A DNA stretch of 64,000 bases from the NCBI RefSeq assembly GCF_932526225.1, contig NC_064048.1, positions 8,580,515-8,644,514 on the forward strand. Reading direction: 5' to 3'. The DNA comes from Nematostella vectensis. Taxonomy: Eukaryota; Cnidaria; Anthozoa; Actiniaria; Edwardsiidae. A program made the position numbers and the translations under genes. The notes under the pieces were generated by a model that did not search any database, was not told where the DNA came from, and was given only the letters and a program-made list of their open reading frames with translations. Shown piece after piece: positions 51,067 through 63,737 of the stretch (positions are counted from its first letter, which is position 1; each line of letters opens with the position of its first letter).

Positions 51067-53395
51067 TTAACCAATTATTGCAGTTTTAGGACAAAGTCGT
51101 ATTCCATTCTCGCAAAAGCACGACTTGTTAATTCCAAAGTACTCTCCGGAAGAATATTCCTTTCCTTTATAAGTGCACTTCCCATTCTCTGCAATGATAA
51201 GAAGTTTTTTTTTTTTTGCATGAGTTACAGTACGCGTAGCTGCCTTGAAAGTCCGAAATGATAAGTTGATGTATGATTTACCAGTATAGTCCCCATGTCC
51301 TCTCCCTTTTCTCAGAATAGTCCCCATGCCCTTTTCCCTAGAATAGTCCCCATGCCCTTTCCCTAGAATAGTCCCCATGCCCTTTCTCTAGAATAGTCCC
51401 CATGCCCTTTCCCTAGAATAGTCCCCATGCCCTTTCCCTAGAATAGTCCCCATGCCCTTTCTCTAGAATAGTCCCCATGCCCTTTCCCTAGAATAGTCCC
51501 CATGCCCTTTCCCTAGAATAGTCCCCATGCCCTTTCCCTAGAATAGTCCCCATGCCCTTTCCCTAGAATAGTCCCCATGCCCTTTCTCTAGAATAGTCCC
51601 CATGCCCTTTCCCTAGAATAGTCCCCATGCCCTTTCCCTAGAATAGTCCCTACTGCTATTGATCGTTTGTGTAACTCTCTTTCTAATTCTTCATTGGGTA
51701 ATATATTTTTATACACCTATTTCAGAAAAGGTTTGTTGCACTTCGGTTATCGCGCTGTGTGTGTCGTAACCCGAGGGGCACCATGGGAGAAATTAATTGT
51801 GTTATCCAAACAGTGCTAAAAATGCCCGCTTCGTAGTCCTTAGATGTTGGATAGAGGGTTATTTAGATGAGATTTTTTTCTAGGCTTTTCTATCGATTAA
51901 GAAGTATTGTTTTATTTGGGGGGTCAAAGTTGACACTGTGGCGATATTCGCACAATTTGGTAGCATAGATAGACAATTCGTACGGGAGGATGAGCTGGGA
52001 ACTTGAAGTTTCGGGAGCATGAAGAGCTAATTGTGCTGGATCGATCTTAGAAAATCCGACTTTGACTTTAGCTAAGATAGCTGACATTATCTACAGAAGC
52101 AAGGCGCTGAATTTGCTCTATCCTCAATCCATTACTACTTTTAAAAAGTTTACGTGTAATTTTAGTCATTTAAAGTCTACTTGCAAAATATTTTAGTTGT
52201 AATTCTATCAAATTTTAGGTTAGACAGATATCTCTACAAAGACGAGAAGAACTCAGGGCTGATTAATGGGCAAACATCCTTATGTTTGACCCAGATATGC
52301 TGGTGTTTTATGGACGAGTCTGGTTTGTAAAGTTTTTACTTACGACAACCACGCACTTCGAGCCCCGCAACAATTTTTTTTTCTGTTTCCCGTTATCGCT
52401 CAAAAAGACTTATATACAGTTAGTCGTTCTTTCGTTTAAAAACGTGATTTCTGATTATTTTTATCTTCTACGAACAAACAAATCACAAGAAATTACGGCC
52501 ACAGTTTCACCTGTTATTCTAGTCGTTCCGGGATCCCAGTAAAAACCAATCTGCAAGTTTTCTTCCGCCAATTTTCCGCTGTGTTGCTAAAGTAGAAATC
52601 GTTTCCACTCACTAAAATTTGTGAACTTTTTCACATCCTAAATTCTATAGCTGTCAATGACAGACTTTTTGTCAGCCCAAAGAACTTTTAGGCAAATACT
52701 TACGGCTGACATATTTTAAGACTCCGTCCCCACGTATCCGATTTCGTTTGAAAGCGTAACCTTTTTGATACGGATTCGGGTATCGTCCACACGGAAACGC
52801 GAAAACGACTACCGAAAACGGAACGATTTGAAAACGATCTCCAGAGTGGGACAATTTGAAAACGATACCCTTTCGGAGCCGTGGGAACGGACGAAAACGG
52901 AACCTTTCGAAAACGATGGCGTGATAACTCAGGTCCAGTCCACTTGGCGCGCGAGTACGCATGCGCTGTAGAGCTATTGTTGTTATAGTTTTCGTATCGT
53001 TTTTGCGTATTCGTGGGGACGGGTCGTATCAAAATGAAAACGCTTCCTGTGGACGCGGATCTTTTTTGAAAACGGAAGAAAAAGGTTGCGTTTTCAAACG
53101 AAAACGGATACGTGGGGACAGGGTCTAAATCTCCCGCCTGTCTGAAATTAGATCCCATGATACACCGCGGGTTACGACACACACATCCGCGATAACGAAA
53201 GTGCAACCTCTTTTGAAATAGGTATATACACTGAAATTTAATAACATTTTCAAAGGACGTCTGAGCTCTCTTGATGGAATTTAAACTGAAAAAATGCTTA
53301 CTCGTCTCTTTATCTTGCATCTCAGGGTCCGCACCTGCACTTACACAATTCCAAACCAACGCACAAAGCAGGATAAGCACAACGGTGTTCCTCAT
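51067..53395 (-). CDS. Small secreted cysteine-containing peptide, paralogue B
   Basis: Exons 53395-53302 and 51188-51067 give 71 residues. The first 27 residues are identical to paralogue A, then the sequence diverges; the mature part keeps CTYKGKEYSSGE, a CFC pair and a final cysteine, and ends in a short tail KTAIIG. The intron contains the same 25-bp minisatellite as A and a 0.4 kb inverted-repeat transposon. Flanks on both sides (3' region near 50.5-50.9 kb and upstream near 53.4-54.5 kb) match those of A, so A and B arose by segmental duplication. A minus-strand AATAAA at 50768-50763 corresponds to that of A. No function assigned. Confidence 0.8.
51280..51650 (-). repeat. 25-bp minisatellite in the intron of peptide gene B
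   Basis: About 14 units of CCCTAGAATAGTCCCCATGC plus CCTTT, much more uniform than the array in gene A, which suggests recent re-expansion or homogenisation. Confidence 0.93.
52716..53127. mobile_element. 0.4 kb inverted-repeat element in the intron of peptide gene B
   Basis: Ends GTCCCCACGTATCCG are inverted at 52726 and 53106, and the pairing extends through TTTCGTTTGAAA. The interior is rich in AAAACG/CGTTTT. The open frame reading across it from gene B exon 1 is fortuitous. Confidence 0.8.
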
Positions 53396-53899
53396 GGTTT
53401 ATTCTAGGTCCTCTTAAAAGAAAACATCGTTTTTAGCGTCATAGATAAGATGAAATGTGACCACCAATCTTAACACATAAATAGATGAAATCGACCAATA
53501 TAGTTCGGACATTGAGCGTTCGTGAGTAAAAAGGGCACTGCAATTTGCTGGCTAGTCCGTTGACTGACAAGGGACTTACCGAGATCTTTCGCCTTTGCAC
53601 AGATAACAGCAGATATTTCTTTAGAGTAACTCTTTTAGATAAACGAAAATTGCAATTGAATAACGTCAAGCTGTCGTGGTCTCTTTTATAGCGTGCTAAA
53701 TCAATTTAGTATTCATTGAAGTTTTGTATATGAAAACTGTTGCTATGACGATTACTGATATGGACACTTGGACATAAGCTAGCAATATTTGAAATAAGCC
53801 TAAAAACAACAAGCACGTTATTTTTGTATCCATGATTCCTTTAAAAATTGAGATGGATGAGAACACAATAATATATGTCATGTCACACTAAGTATTGAA

Positions 53900-54530
53900 C
53901 TCTCTATTCTTTTCAGTTATTCTTCTCTTTTGATAAGTGATAAAGTGAGAGAACTGAGAAGTCTACGTAGGGTGTCAACTGGTCAAAACAGTAACATAAC
54001 ACTGCAATGGAATTTCCAATATTGTCATTAAGAAAATGAATATTTTAAATTATCCTAAAAACAAGCACTTTTGTACAACAAAACACTTTATTTTTGTATC
54101 CATTATTCTTTAAAAAAATAAGACGGATAATAACACCATATATTCATGTCACAAACGTTTTGAACACTCTATTCTTTTCAGTTATTCTTCAGACACGGTT
54201 TCTCTTTTGATAAGTGAGATGTGAGACAAGTGAGAAATTAAAAGTCTAAGTAGGGTTTTAACTGGTCAAACAGTAATAACATAACAACACTGAAATCCAT
54301 ATTGAATTTCCAATAATGTCATGAAGAAAATAATTAATGCTTTACTTAGATAATTGCTAAATGAGAAAACAATTACTTAATTTTTATTTTTCATTCTGAA
54401 ATTTTCATGATTACTTGAAAATGTTAAGATGTTTTCTTCTTGCCGTTGCTAAGGGAATCTTATAATGGCTCAAACATTCTGTCTGCATGGTCTTCGTTTG
54501 GCGTCAATTTACATTTTTATAGGGTTGATG
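53900..54530. repeat. Upstream segment of peptide gene B, partly doubled
   Basis: Homologous to the upstream region of gene A. The sub-block ATTCTTTTCAGTTATTCTT with CTCTTTTGATAAGTGA appears at both 53906 and 54172, so an additional internal duplication occurred here. Confidence 0.8.
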
Positions 54531-55538
54531 TTCTAGTGGCATATCTTGGCGACCAACTTTGCTGCCATTTTCAATATTCCAATTACTAAACCACTTTCTG
54601 GTCTCTCAAACTAACGCATTATTTGGTAGGCGCCTTTCGGAGAAGTAGAATGGAAACCATTTCAGTGCTGGCAAATAAAAGGGCTTCGGTATATTTTCTT
54701 TGTTTACTTTTATGGCGGAAGTCAGGATGTAATTTAGCTGTTGGACATCATAGGCGAGAGCTCGCAGATGTTAAAAACTGCAGCAGTTTAACCTATAGCG
54801 ACAGGAAAAAGTGATTCCAAACCTTGACATGGAAGCCATTTCGCAGTCATGACGTCCATAAGACCCCGACAGAAAGCTCCGGGCGTCGAAAAAACGAACA
54901 AACAAACAACAAACAAAAGATACATATTTACACACTAAAAACAAAAAATCACAAAGCTAAGAATGAATTCGAGCTTTATTTAAACCGTAAAGGTTTGGCG
55001 AAAACTTTAAGAAGTGTTCATTAAAGACTTTGAGGGAAAAAGATATGAAAAAATGAATGAAAAACGATTGCATCGTCGTCTTTCCAATACGCAAATCACG
55101 AAACAAACTGAGAGTAAACAGACAATGACCCATCTAAGTTTACAATTAGAAGTGTGAGAAGTGACTCTGATACCCTTTGTATACAGGACAATGCATAATG
55201 TTCAGGGATAATTCACACTCACAAATTTGGTTCCAGGGGCTGTGGTGTGTGTGTGTGTGTTTGTGGAGGGGGAAGGGAGGGGCGGGGCGGGGGAGGGGAG
55301 GGGGGAGTTAAGAGGAAGCGGGGTTCACGCACGTTTCGTATATCAAGCCCCCTCCCCCCCGGAATTCCTGTAAATGTTTTGCAGCCTTTGTATAAATTGA
55401 TAATAATATATTAATAATATAGATAACATGACACCAACATGATTGTCCACAAGCGCCTCGTAGGAATAAGATTTATATTTGTAGGATATTTCCTAGGCTG
55501 CTAAGCATACTAGATATTTCCAGGATATTTTCAATATT
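54531..55538. other. Region between gene B upstream repeats and gene C
   Basis: No gene recognised. A TG dinucleotide run and GGGGAGGGG-type G-rich tract (about 55240-55312) could form a quadruplex on the plus strand; a C run follows at about 55353. Confidence 0.5.
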
Positions 55539-56100
55539 TCAAGCACACATCACTGCTCCTCCTTCTTTGCACGTGCAAAGCCCGTGGTCGAAGATTTCAC
55601 CGGGAGAATACTTCTTTCCATTATAAGTGCATTTAATCTCCTCTGCAATGAGATAATTTAATTGAAGTGTTAGCTCGTCTATGCAGAAAAAAATCCTGTG
55701 GCCCTAAGACTCACTGAAAACTTTTACTTTAACCATTAATATCTAGCTTTATAAATTTCGAATTAAAAAATGTTGGTTTTAAAAGACGTGACGTTTTTTT
55801 CTTAAAAGCAAAAATGAAAGCATTAGAAATACACTTCGAATCACTGAGAAATTCAATCACTACGAAAATAGAAACGGCACAATTCTATTGCTAAAGTACA
55901 GAATAATTTATGATAAATTTTATTTTTAAAGCAGCAGTGCCAAAAATGCTCATGTCCACAGTCTTTAAATAACACACACTTTTATTACCCTTTTCCGCAC
56001 TGTTAATCGACGATTGTGGTCGATGAATTTCTGTCCCATTCGCGAGCACGCCACTCAAGACAAATATAGAAAATAGAATAAAAACAGCGGCGTTCTTCAT
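55539..56100 (-). CDS. Small secreted cysteine-containing peptide, paralogue C
   Basis: Exons 56100-55989 and 55642-55539 give 71 residues. The signal peptide (AAVFILFSIFVLSGVLA) differs from that of A and B, but the intron position and phase are identical (after GAAAAGG, joining to a Glu codon). The mature domain CTYNGKKYSPGEIFDHGLC has the same four-cysteine layout. An in-frame ATG 51 nt upstream exists, but the inner ATG puts the hydrophobic segment at the very N-terminus and matches the paralogues. The short intron lacks the minisatellite. Head-to-head with IFT46. Confidence 0.8.
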
Positions 56101-56992
56101 GATTTTATCTTGGGTCTTCGAATATTTTCCTGCAAAAAGCGAAAAAGCCAAAACCAGTTCGCGTTACGTCACAATCGGCTGGTTGACTTCTAATCTTGTC
56201 CCTTGATATCTCGCGCAACCTGTGAATAAAAGTGTCACATTTTCTTCGTAATTTTGAATTTTCTTTTTTCAAAGAAGGCTCCTTTATTGTTTAAGGGAGA
56301 AACTATATAGAAAATCATTTGAAACAGCAAAGCAGAAATCACTCAGACTTAGCCGGGAATTCAAGTTATCTTGAGGCAACTGTAAGTCAAGCCCATTTCC
56401 AGAAATCAGTTAGTAGTATATCGTGACATAGCGAATATCCGTAAATTAATATCTGAAAATAAAACATAATTAACAAAGCAGCCTTATGCTGCATCAACAA
56501 GGTTTTTCTTTGCCTGATAACTTGCCAAGTTTCTCATTGTGTTCAATTCTTACTAGCTAAATGATCACTTAGTAACATGTACAGCACCGTCTATTCAGTT
56601 TTGTTCGTGGTTCTGTCCACTCTTGGGAGATTGAGATTTGGGCCAGTTTAATTAAAACTCCTTTAAACTGGTTAAGTGCTGCTGTAAATGCGGTATTAGA
56701 CAGCATTTATGTGTCTGAAGGTCTCAACTTTCTTACCTATGTTTCTATCATTTGAGGAGCTACTGTAGAGCGCACACAATCGTGTTCCATTCGAAGAAGA
56801 TTTCACGCGCGCGAGGAAACAATAAGATTTCTCTTTTATTTGTTTCGTGGAGCGGGTACCTACTATGACACAGGTGTACCACAAAGGAGACCTCGAAACA
56901 CAGGTAACCCAACGAATTTACAGCTGTCTCCTAGTATCCCACAGTGCACAGGGGTCATTACCCATGATGCGTAGCGTGTGTAGGAGGGTTTC
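56101..56992. promoter_or_regulatory. Divergent intergenic region, peptide gene C and IFT46
   Basis: 892 bp separate the two start codons, which point away from each other, so both promoters should lie here. No TATA box or recognisable RFX/X-box pair was established by eye. Confidence 0.45.
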
Positions 56993-59900
56993 ATGGCTGA
57001 TTCTGACGAAGAACGAACCAAGGTGCGTAGTATTTTTCGTTATTTTTGCCGTTTAGTTCTACAATATTGTAATTATAAAGGACCTGCGATAAAAGGCGAT
57101 AGATGGGCTATATACATTTAAAATTTTAAGCTTGAAAAATATAGATTTTGTGTCAGAATTTACTCTGACATTTTAGAGTTTTCCTTGGATACCGATTGAT
57201 CGTCATAACGCTCCGTTGGTTGCTATAACATTTTTATTCATATTTTATGCTTGAACTTAACCAGTTTCTTGAGGAATTATTTGCTATTAAGTACAAAAAA
57301 ACTGACGCTTCGTGGATTTCCAGGTTTGTAATTGTTGTAGTCGATGCTGAGTTCTGTTTAATCAACCAGCGCGGGAAAACAAATTGAGAATATCTGAAAA
57401 TGGAATGAAGTTTTCAGTTTAATCCAAATCAGTCGTCCTTTACTTGGCACAATCGATACTTTATACTGTACGATAACGGCTCGGGCCCTCGTTTTTTTTC
57501 CATCAGAATCAAAAACTTTTTCTATTGTTTTATCGATAGAGGAAGTTTCCACATAATCAACTTATAAAAGCTGTTTTTTTTTTTTCTAAATAATTTTCAT
57601 CGTAGAATATCTCTGCTGTTGTATGTGGAAAACCTTCATTTTACCAGGTTTTATATTCCAGGTTTTTAATTGAGTAATGCATTATTTTGAAGCTTTATAC
57701 ACTGTTTATTAAATGCCTTATGCATCAATCCTAAGTTTTTTACCCAGGTTTTTATTGACATATAATTCTAATTCAGGCAAAACTAGTAGTGAACCAGCAC
57801 TATGACGAGACAGTTGAAGTCAACGACGACGAGGAAGTAGCCAGTACCTTTACCCCTAGTCCACGCCCGGGCGGAGCATCAAGGCCAGGTTACGCTCCTG
57901 GTAAGGCACATGCTACTTTGCCAGGGTTTTAAAATGGGTGTAGGGACAAAATGCTAAGTTGTTTTCATAATAACATTGGTATTGGTAATATATACAACTC
58001 ACCAACAAATCTTATATTGATATAGGTTGATTGCCACCAGATAATTTGAGTCACCATAATTCTGGTGTGTTCTATGCACTGTATGTGACTCCTTAATTGT
58101 AGAAAAGGTTTTGCTACTGGTATCATGAAACCTACTAAACTATCTTGTATTTTGTCAGTCATAACAACAAGATTAGTTTCGAAATAATGTATGGGTTATA
58201 GATGACAGACTGATATTTAACAATTTCATAAATAATTTGAGCTATCGAAACTTGAAAAAAAAACTTTCTATAGAAGTTACACCTCATGTTTCTGATAGGC
58301 TCAGCAGATTCATTTAAAAGTATCACTTTAATAAAGCTGAGTGCCAAATTGGCCAAAGTTGTTTAGCAAATAATGTTAAGAATCATATCATATCCTGTAA
58401 GTAATGGTTATCAAATAGATGGGCTGATAAACATAATTCATAACAATTCCAGAACTGCAGTTTTCTTGCTTGTGTGCCTCTTATGATGTTCACACGGCTT
58501 TTAGAGAGCAGGAGCTAGCTCTTTATATTATGATTCCCATGACCCATTGTGTGTCATAACACATGGATCTACCGCATTTACCCGCATATATGTAAGCCAC
58601 ACTTTTTTCACTTCAAAATGACCTCAAAATTAGGGTGCATCTATATGCGGAATGCCATTTTTTATAAACGAAGTTGAAACCAATGGTGACTTTCAAACGT
58701 AAGACGATACCAAAAATAGAGGACAGTCATGGCATTGTTCTTCACGGTAACTCTTTAGTTTTAGTTCTATTTAATCGTTCACTAACCAATGGCAAATTTG
58801 CTTTTTGCGGCATTTCTTTCTTGAATGACTGTAGCACGCAATGCAACTTTTAAACATTTGAATATTGACTTTTTTACTATTTTGGGCTCAAAATTTTTGG
58901 TGTGTCTGATACGTGGTAAATATGGTACCGTATCTCAGATTGCCAACTTAGAATAGGTGAACAATAGATAAGGGTACTGATTTCAAGAACTTGTCAAACA
59001 ATTAAGTGATGAAATATCGACAGGTCGGGATTCAATGTCTATGACTGACCAAAGTGACGATGAGTTCAACCATGACAATCTAGAACAGGGCAAGGTAAGG
59101 TTTTTTATCTACTTTTTACCACACAAGCAGTGAAATCATAAACATTAAAGCAATAGAGAGCAATATATACATATGTAATGTCTATCCCAGCAAACCACCC
59201 CCAAAATATTCAAACAAGCAACTGGGGTATCAACATATTTTAGGCCCATAATTGCAATTTTCCAGATAAGACAATAGACTTGTGAGAAAGTTCCCAGTTG
59301 TATTCTTGGTTACCCTTTCAAAATTGTTAAAAGTTTAGTTAGCACAGAAAGGTTAAAGCCCTCCCCTGGTTTAATTCAGTGAAAATACCTCTTGAAATGG
59401 GGATAACAGTAAGGTATGGGAAGTGGGGAAATGTAATGAATTGTAGTAGATGTCAACAGATTACAGCCTCACAGACACCCATTCCTTCAAAGTCTAGATT
59501 GCTGCTTTTTAGAGTTACATATGAATGACTAGGAACTGTATCTGGTTCATGTGCCATATTTATTATATGGAATATAAAGCAGGGTCGACAACAGGCTCTG
59601 GAGGCTGGCCTTTTGTTAAATGCTTTTTATAATTAATTGCATCTAATAATAATGCTTGTGTCGCAGAGCCAGCCAGATTATCATCAGGGTGGTGGTGCGA
59701 TGACAAATCCTGCTAATAATGCACCTCCGCCCCGCCGCCCTCCTCCACAAAGCATGGGAGGAGATGATGATGATGATGACGAGGATGATGAACAGAGTGA
59801 CAGCTCAGATGATGACGACGATGACGATAACAATCATGGACCTGCTGTTGAAGGGTATGTACAAAGGTTGCCAGTAACCCTGATCAGCATTCCTTCACTT

Positions 59901-62900
59901 TTAAGAAAAAATTACAAAATACAACTTCAATCTCTTCAATTGCCTCAAACAATGTTATTAGAACATACTGACCTGCACTTCACATGGAAGATGAGTCAAG
60001 ATAACAGAACTCTTAAAAGTCACCAGAAAAAAGATGTGCTTGATGTTGATGAATTTTAAGAGGAACAGAATAAAATTCAGGAATACTGAAAATCTGTTTC
60101 TTTTTAATGCTACTCTTAGGTGTCGACATTTTCTTTGACCACAATGTACTATATGTTCTTTCCAGGTAAATGAGGCTGTGTTACTGATCAAATCATGGCT
60201 CTCCTAATTTATACATTTATCTGCTAATGAAATCTTACTGTTATCAGCAGATGATATCTATACCCTAATTTTGTTGTTTCAGAGCATATGACCCTGCAGA
60301 CTATGAACACTTGCCTGTCAGTCAAGAGATCAAAGAGCTGTTTCAGTACATCACCAGATACACGCCTCAGTCTATCGACCTGGAGCACAAACTGAAGCCC
60401 TTCATACCTGATTTCATCCCTGCTGTCGGGGATATTGATGCCTTTATCAAGGTGTGTTCTTTAGAGCTCCTTTGGAATATATGTCACATTTTTAGACGGG
60501 GAACTTGAAAAAAGGGCCTTGAATTAGGGAAAAAGTAGGATGACTTGTCTAAAAGATATTTGACTTATTAATATTTGATTTCTCAAATTTGCTTACTGGA
60601 AATAAATCTGTTTCTCATCCTGGAAAACCTGAAAAATATCAAAGATAGGCTACTTCTTTTTCCTGTACGAAAGTTTATCTGTTATTTGTGTTTCCCACTG
60701 GAAATAATCTATAAATTAAAGGTTATTAGAGAAAAGAAAAGAAAATTTGTTGTTAAATCCTTGGAAGCCTGTGCATAACCAAGTCTAGTCTCTAATGATT
60801 ACATATGCATCCTAAGCTCCACATGCCTTCTTTTATGTCAATCATTCTGCTATTTGCCTCTTTTTAACAGGTGACTCGTCCTGATGGAAAACCTGAGACC
60901 CTTGGTCTCATTGTACTGGATGAACCCACGGCAAAACAGTCAGACCCAACAGGTAGATATTTCACATACAAAGACACCTCTAAGGAAGTAATTTGTTAGG
61001 CTCTTATTATACAGGACAAACTTACAGCCAAACAGTCGGACCCAACAGCTACATATTTCACATACATAGACACCTCTAGGGTAATAATTTGATAGGCTCT
61101 CATTGTACAGGACAAACCCACAGCCAAACAGTCGGACCCAACAGCTACATATTTCACATGCATAGACACCTCTAAAGTAGTAATTTGATAGGCTCTCATT
61201 GTACAGAACAAAACCACAGCCAAACAGTCGGACCCAACAGCTACATATTTCACATGCATAGACACCTCTAAAGTAGTAATTTGATAGGCTCTCATTGTAC
61301 AGAACAAAACCACAGCCAAACAGTCGGACCCAACAGCTACATATTTCACATGCATAGACACCTCTAAAGTAGTAATTTGATAGGCTCTCATTGTACAGAA
61401 CAAAACCACAGCCAAACAGTCGGACCCAACAGCTACTTATTTCACATACATAGACACCTCTAAAGTAGTAATTTGATAGGCTCTCATTGTACAGGACAAA
61501 ACCACAGCCAAACAGTCGGACCCAACAGCTACATATTTCACATACATAGACACCTCTAAAGTAGTAATTTGATAGGCTCTCATTGTACAGGACAAAACCA
61601 CAGCCAAACAGTCGGACCCAACAGCTACATATTTCACATGCATAGACACCTCTAAAGTAGTAATTTGATAGGCTCTCATTGTACAGGACAAACCCACAGC
61701 CAAACAGTCGGACCCAACAGCTGCTTATTTCACATACAAAGTCTAGGGTTGCACTTACAGTACAGTTAGTGATAGGCTAGGGTCTTCTTGTACAGGATAA
61801 ACCCACTGCCAAACACTCAGACCAACATGTACATATACAGTATTTCAGGTGAGACACCTAGTCTAGGGCAGTGATGGGTAAGGCTTATATTGTACAGAAC
61901 AAACAAACCACAGCCAAAGAGTCAGACCCAACCAATACTACAGTATTCCACATGTTCTAGGGATGCCCTTGGGGTAGTGACGGATGAGGTTAGTTGCATG
62001 GTTAGGGTCTCATTGTTTTCCACCCTTGGGATAATGACGGGTTAGGGTCTTGTTTTCCACCCTTGGGATAATGATGGATTAGGGTCTAATTGTTTTCCAC
62101 CCTTGGGATAATGATGGGTTAGGGTCTAATTGTTTTCGACCCTTGGGATAATGACGGGTTAGGGTCTAATTTTTTTCCACCCTTGGGATAATAATGGGTT
62201 AGGGTCTAATTGTTTTCCACCCTTGGGATAATAATGGGTTAGGGTCTTATTGTTTTCCACCCTTGGGATAATGATGGGTTAGGGTCTTATTGTTTTCCAC
62301 CCTTGGGATAATGATGGGTTAGGGTCTTATTGTGCTGGAGAAACCAACCGTCAAATTATTCCGCATATTCCACTTGATCTATGGTAATCTGTAGTACTGT
62401 AACTGTTTAGTTTTATAATCATATCATTCTGGCTTAAAAGGCTTATGTCATTTTTTTTAGTGCTTGACCTACAACTAAGGACCATCTCAAAGCAGACGAA
62501 TCTCAAAGCTATGGTGAGATCCTCGAGAATGCGGCTCTCAATAAGAAAGGGATGGAATAAAATGATGGAATAAAATGATGGTGATAAAATGATGATAAAA
62601 TAGAAGGAGGGATGTGGTACATTTATTTCCACAGAGAGATAACACAGAATCCAAGGGCATTCCATAGTATATACTAGGTGGGGGGGCAAGATACAGTATT
62701 TGCACCCATTGTTTTTTGCTGATTTCTGTTTTCATTTGTCCAGACTGTGAGAAGTATTGAAGATCTGGACCAGAACCCAAAAGCTATTGATACCTGGATT
62801 GACAGCATAAGGTATGTATGCTGTGATATCAATTAGCCTCTAAGTAACCTGTATTGTACTGAGAAATATCAACCAGGCTCAGGGATAAGCCACTAAAGAA

Positions 62901-63598
62901 AGAGTTTACATAAAAGAGTTTACATAATAACTGCCATGCTGTCCCATTAAAGTCCCAAAACATGTTTTATAGAGTCAGCTTGTATGTAGTGGATTTATGC
63001 ATGAATAAAGCATCTCACCCCTTTCAGTTGCCACAGTACAAAGTACCTAATTTTCTTTCACTAGAATTAATTTTAGATAAAGATATAGATGTACCTCTAT
63101 TCTCTTCTTATTCACCACTTGTCACTGTGTCTCAAGAGTGGGTGACTAAAACGTATCTTGAATAACAGTTTATGCTATTTTATAGAGGATATTACATTGC
63201 CTTCTTCGGTTTAATTCTATCAGTTTAATCATCTTGATATCACCTAAGTATTACCTGCTCTGTTCATTGTTTAATGTTATGTAATTTAGAGATCTAGGCT
63301 TCTGTACTTCATGACTTTGCTTGAACCCTGTCTCACTTACATTCCCTGTATTAAATAGTCCAAATCCAGAAAGTGAATGCTTTATCTGCGTCTTTTTATC
63401 TAGGGAGCTTCACAGGCAGAAGCCAGCACCCACAGTGCATTACCAACGGTAGGGATGACACTTCCAGTCTCTCTTTTCTAGGACTTCAGCAACAATTTTT
63501 TCATACTTTGATTTTTTTTCTTGTCTCTAAGAAATATGCCAGATATCGAGACACTAATGCAGGAATGGCCGTCTGAATTTGAGGACCTACTCAATACT
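56993..63598 (+). CDS. IFT46: Intraflagellar transport protein 46, partial (first 10 exons)
   Basis: Core subunit of the IFT-B complex, needed for ciliary assembly. Exons 56993-57022, 57777-57900, 59024-59094, 59667-59854, 60283-60451, 60871-60952, 62461-62513, 62744-62811, 63404-63448 and 63532-63598 encode the first 299 residues; the last exons lie beyond the window. The N-terminal third is disordered with a long Asp/Glu run in exon 4. The conserved domain begins at AYDPADYEHLPVS and runs through IKELFQYITRYTPQ, LKPFIPDFIPAVGDIDAF, VTRPDGKPE, LIVLDEPTAKQSDPT, NPKAIDTWIDSI and MPDIETLMQEWPSEFEDLL. Phases agree throughout and all junctions are GT-AG. Intron 6 contains two tandem arrays derived from exon 6. 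Confidence 0.95.
58570..58927. mobile_element. Probable MITE in IFT46 intron 2
   Basis: Left end TACCGCATTTACCCGCATAT and right end GTGGTAAATATGGTA are imperfect inverted repeats about 350 bp apart. No coding sequence inside. Confidence 0.5.
60990..61760 (+). repeat. 96-bp array derived from the end of IFT46 exon 6
   Basis: Eight units, each with CATTGTACAGGACAAA..CC, CAGCCAAACAGTCGGACCCA and ACAGCTACATATTTCACA. The real exon end reads CATTGTACTGGATGAACCCA ... CAGACCCAACAG|GTAGATATTTCACA, so the unit spans the exon end, the donor position and about 50 nt of intron. In every copy the donor GT is CT. The period is 32 codons, leaving a meaningless open frame on the minus strand. Confidence 0.93.
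61975..62345 (+). repeat. 40-bp array with a terminal exon 6-like segment
   Basis: About 8 units of GGGTTAGGGTCTAATTGTTT followed by TCCACCCTTGGGATAATGAT. The last unit runs into GGTCTTATTGTGCTGGAGAA, which resembles exon 6 GGTCTCATTGTACTGGATGA. Confidence 0.85.
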
Positions 63599-63737
63599 GT
63601 AAGTTGAATTTTCTGTGTTTGGAGTCTAGACTTGGAGTCTACAACCATCCATGATTAGCCAATTAAATGTATAACTAGAAAGACTACAGACAAGCTGTAG
63701 AAAAACTAAATGGTCTGCTTAGGTGTGGGGTAGACAA

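Noticed and set aside
52700-53395. 231-codon frame continuing from peptide gene B exon 1
   Set aside because: Reads past the donor at 53301 into an inverted-repeat transposon; the spliced form matches paralogues A and C.
55240-55312. G-rich tract as a regulatory quadruplex
   Set aside because: Composition allows it, but simple-sequence drift explains it and nothing ties it to a gene.
59637-60059. 140-codon frame with long acidic run
   Set aside because: It is exon 4 of IFT46 with read-through into both neighbouring introns; the spliced exon is 59667-59854.
60996-61703. 139- and 88-codon minus-strand frames of 32-residue repeats
   Set aside because: Antisense of the exon 6-derived array in IFT46 intron 6; an effect of the 96-bp period.
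62000-62330. Interstitial telomeric repeat (TTAGGG)
   Set aside because: TTAGGG occurs only once per 40-bp unit and the rest of the unit is unrelated.
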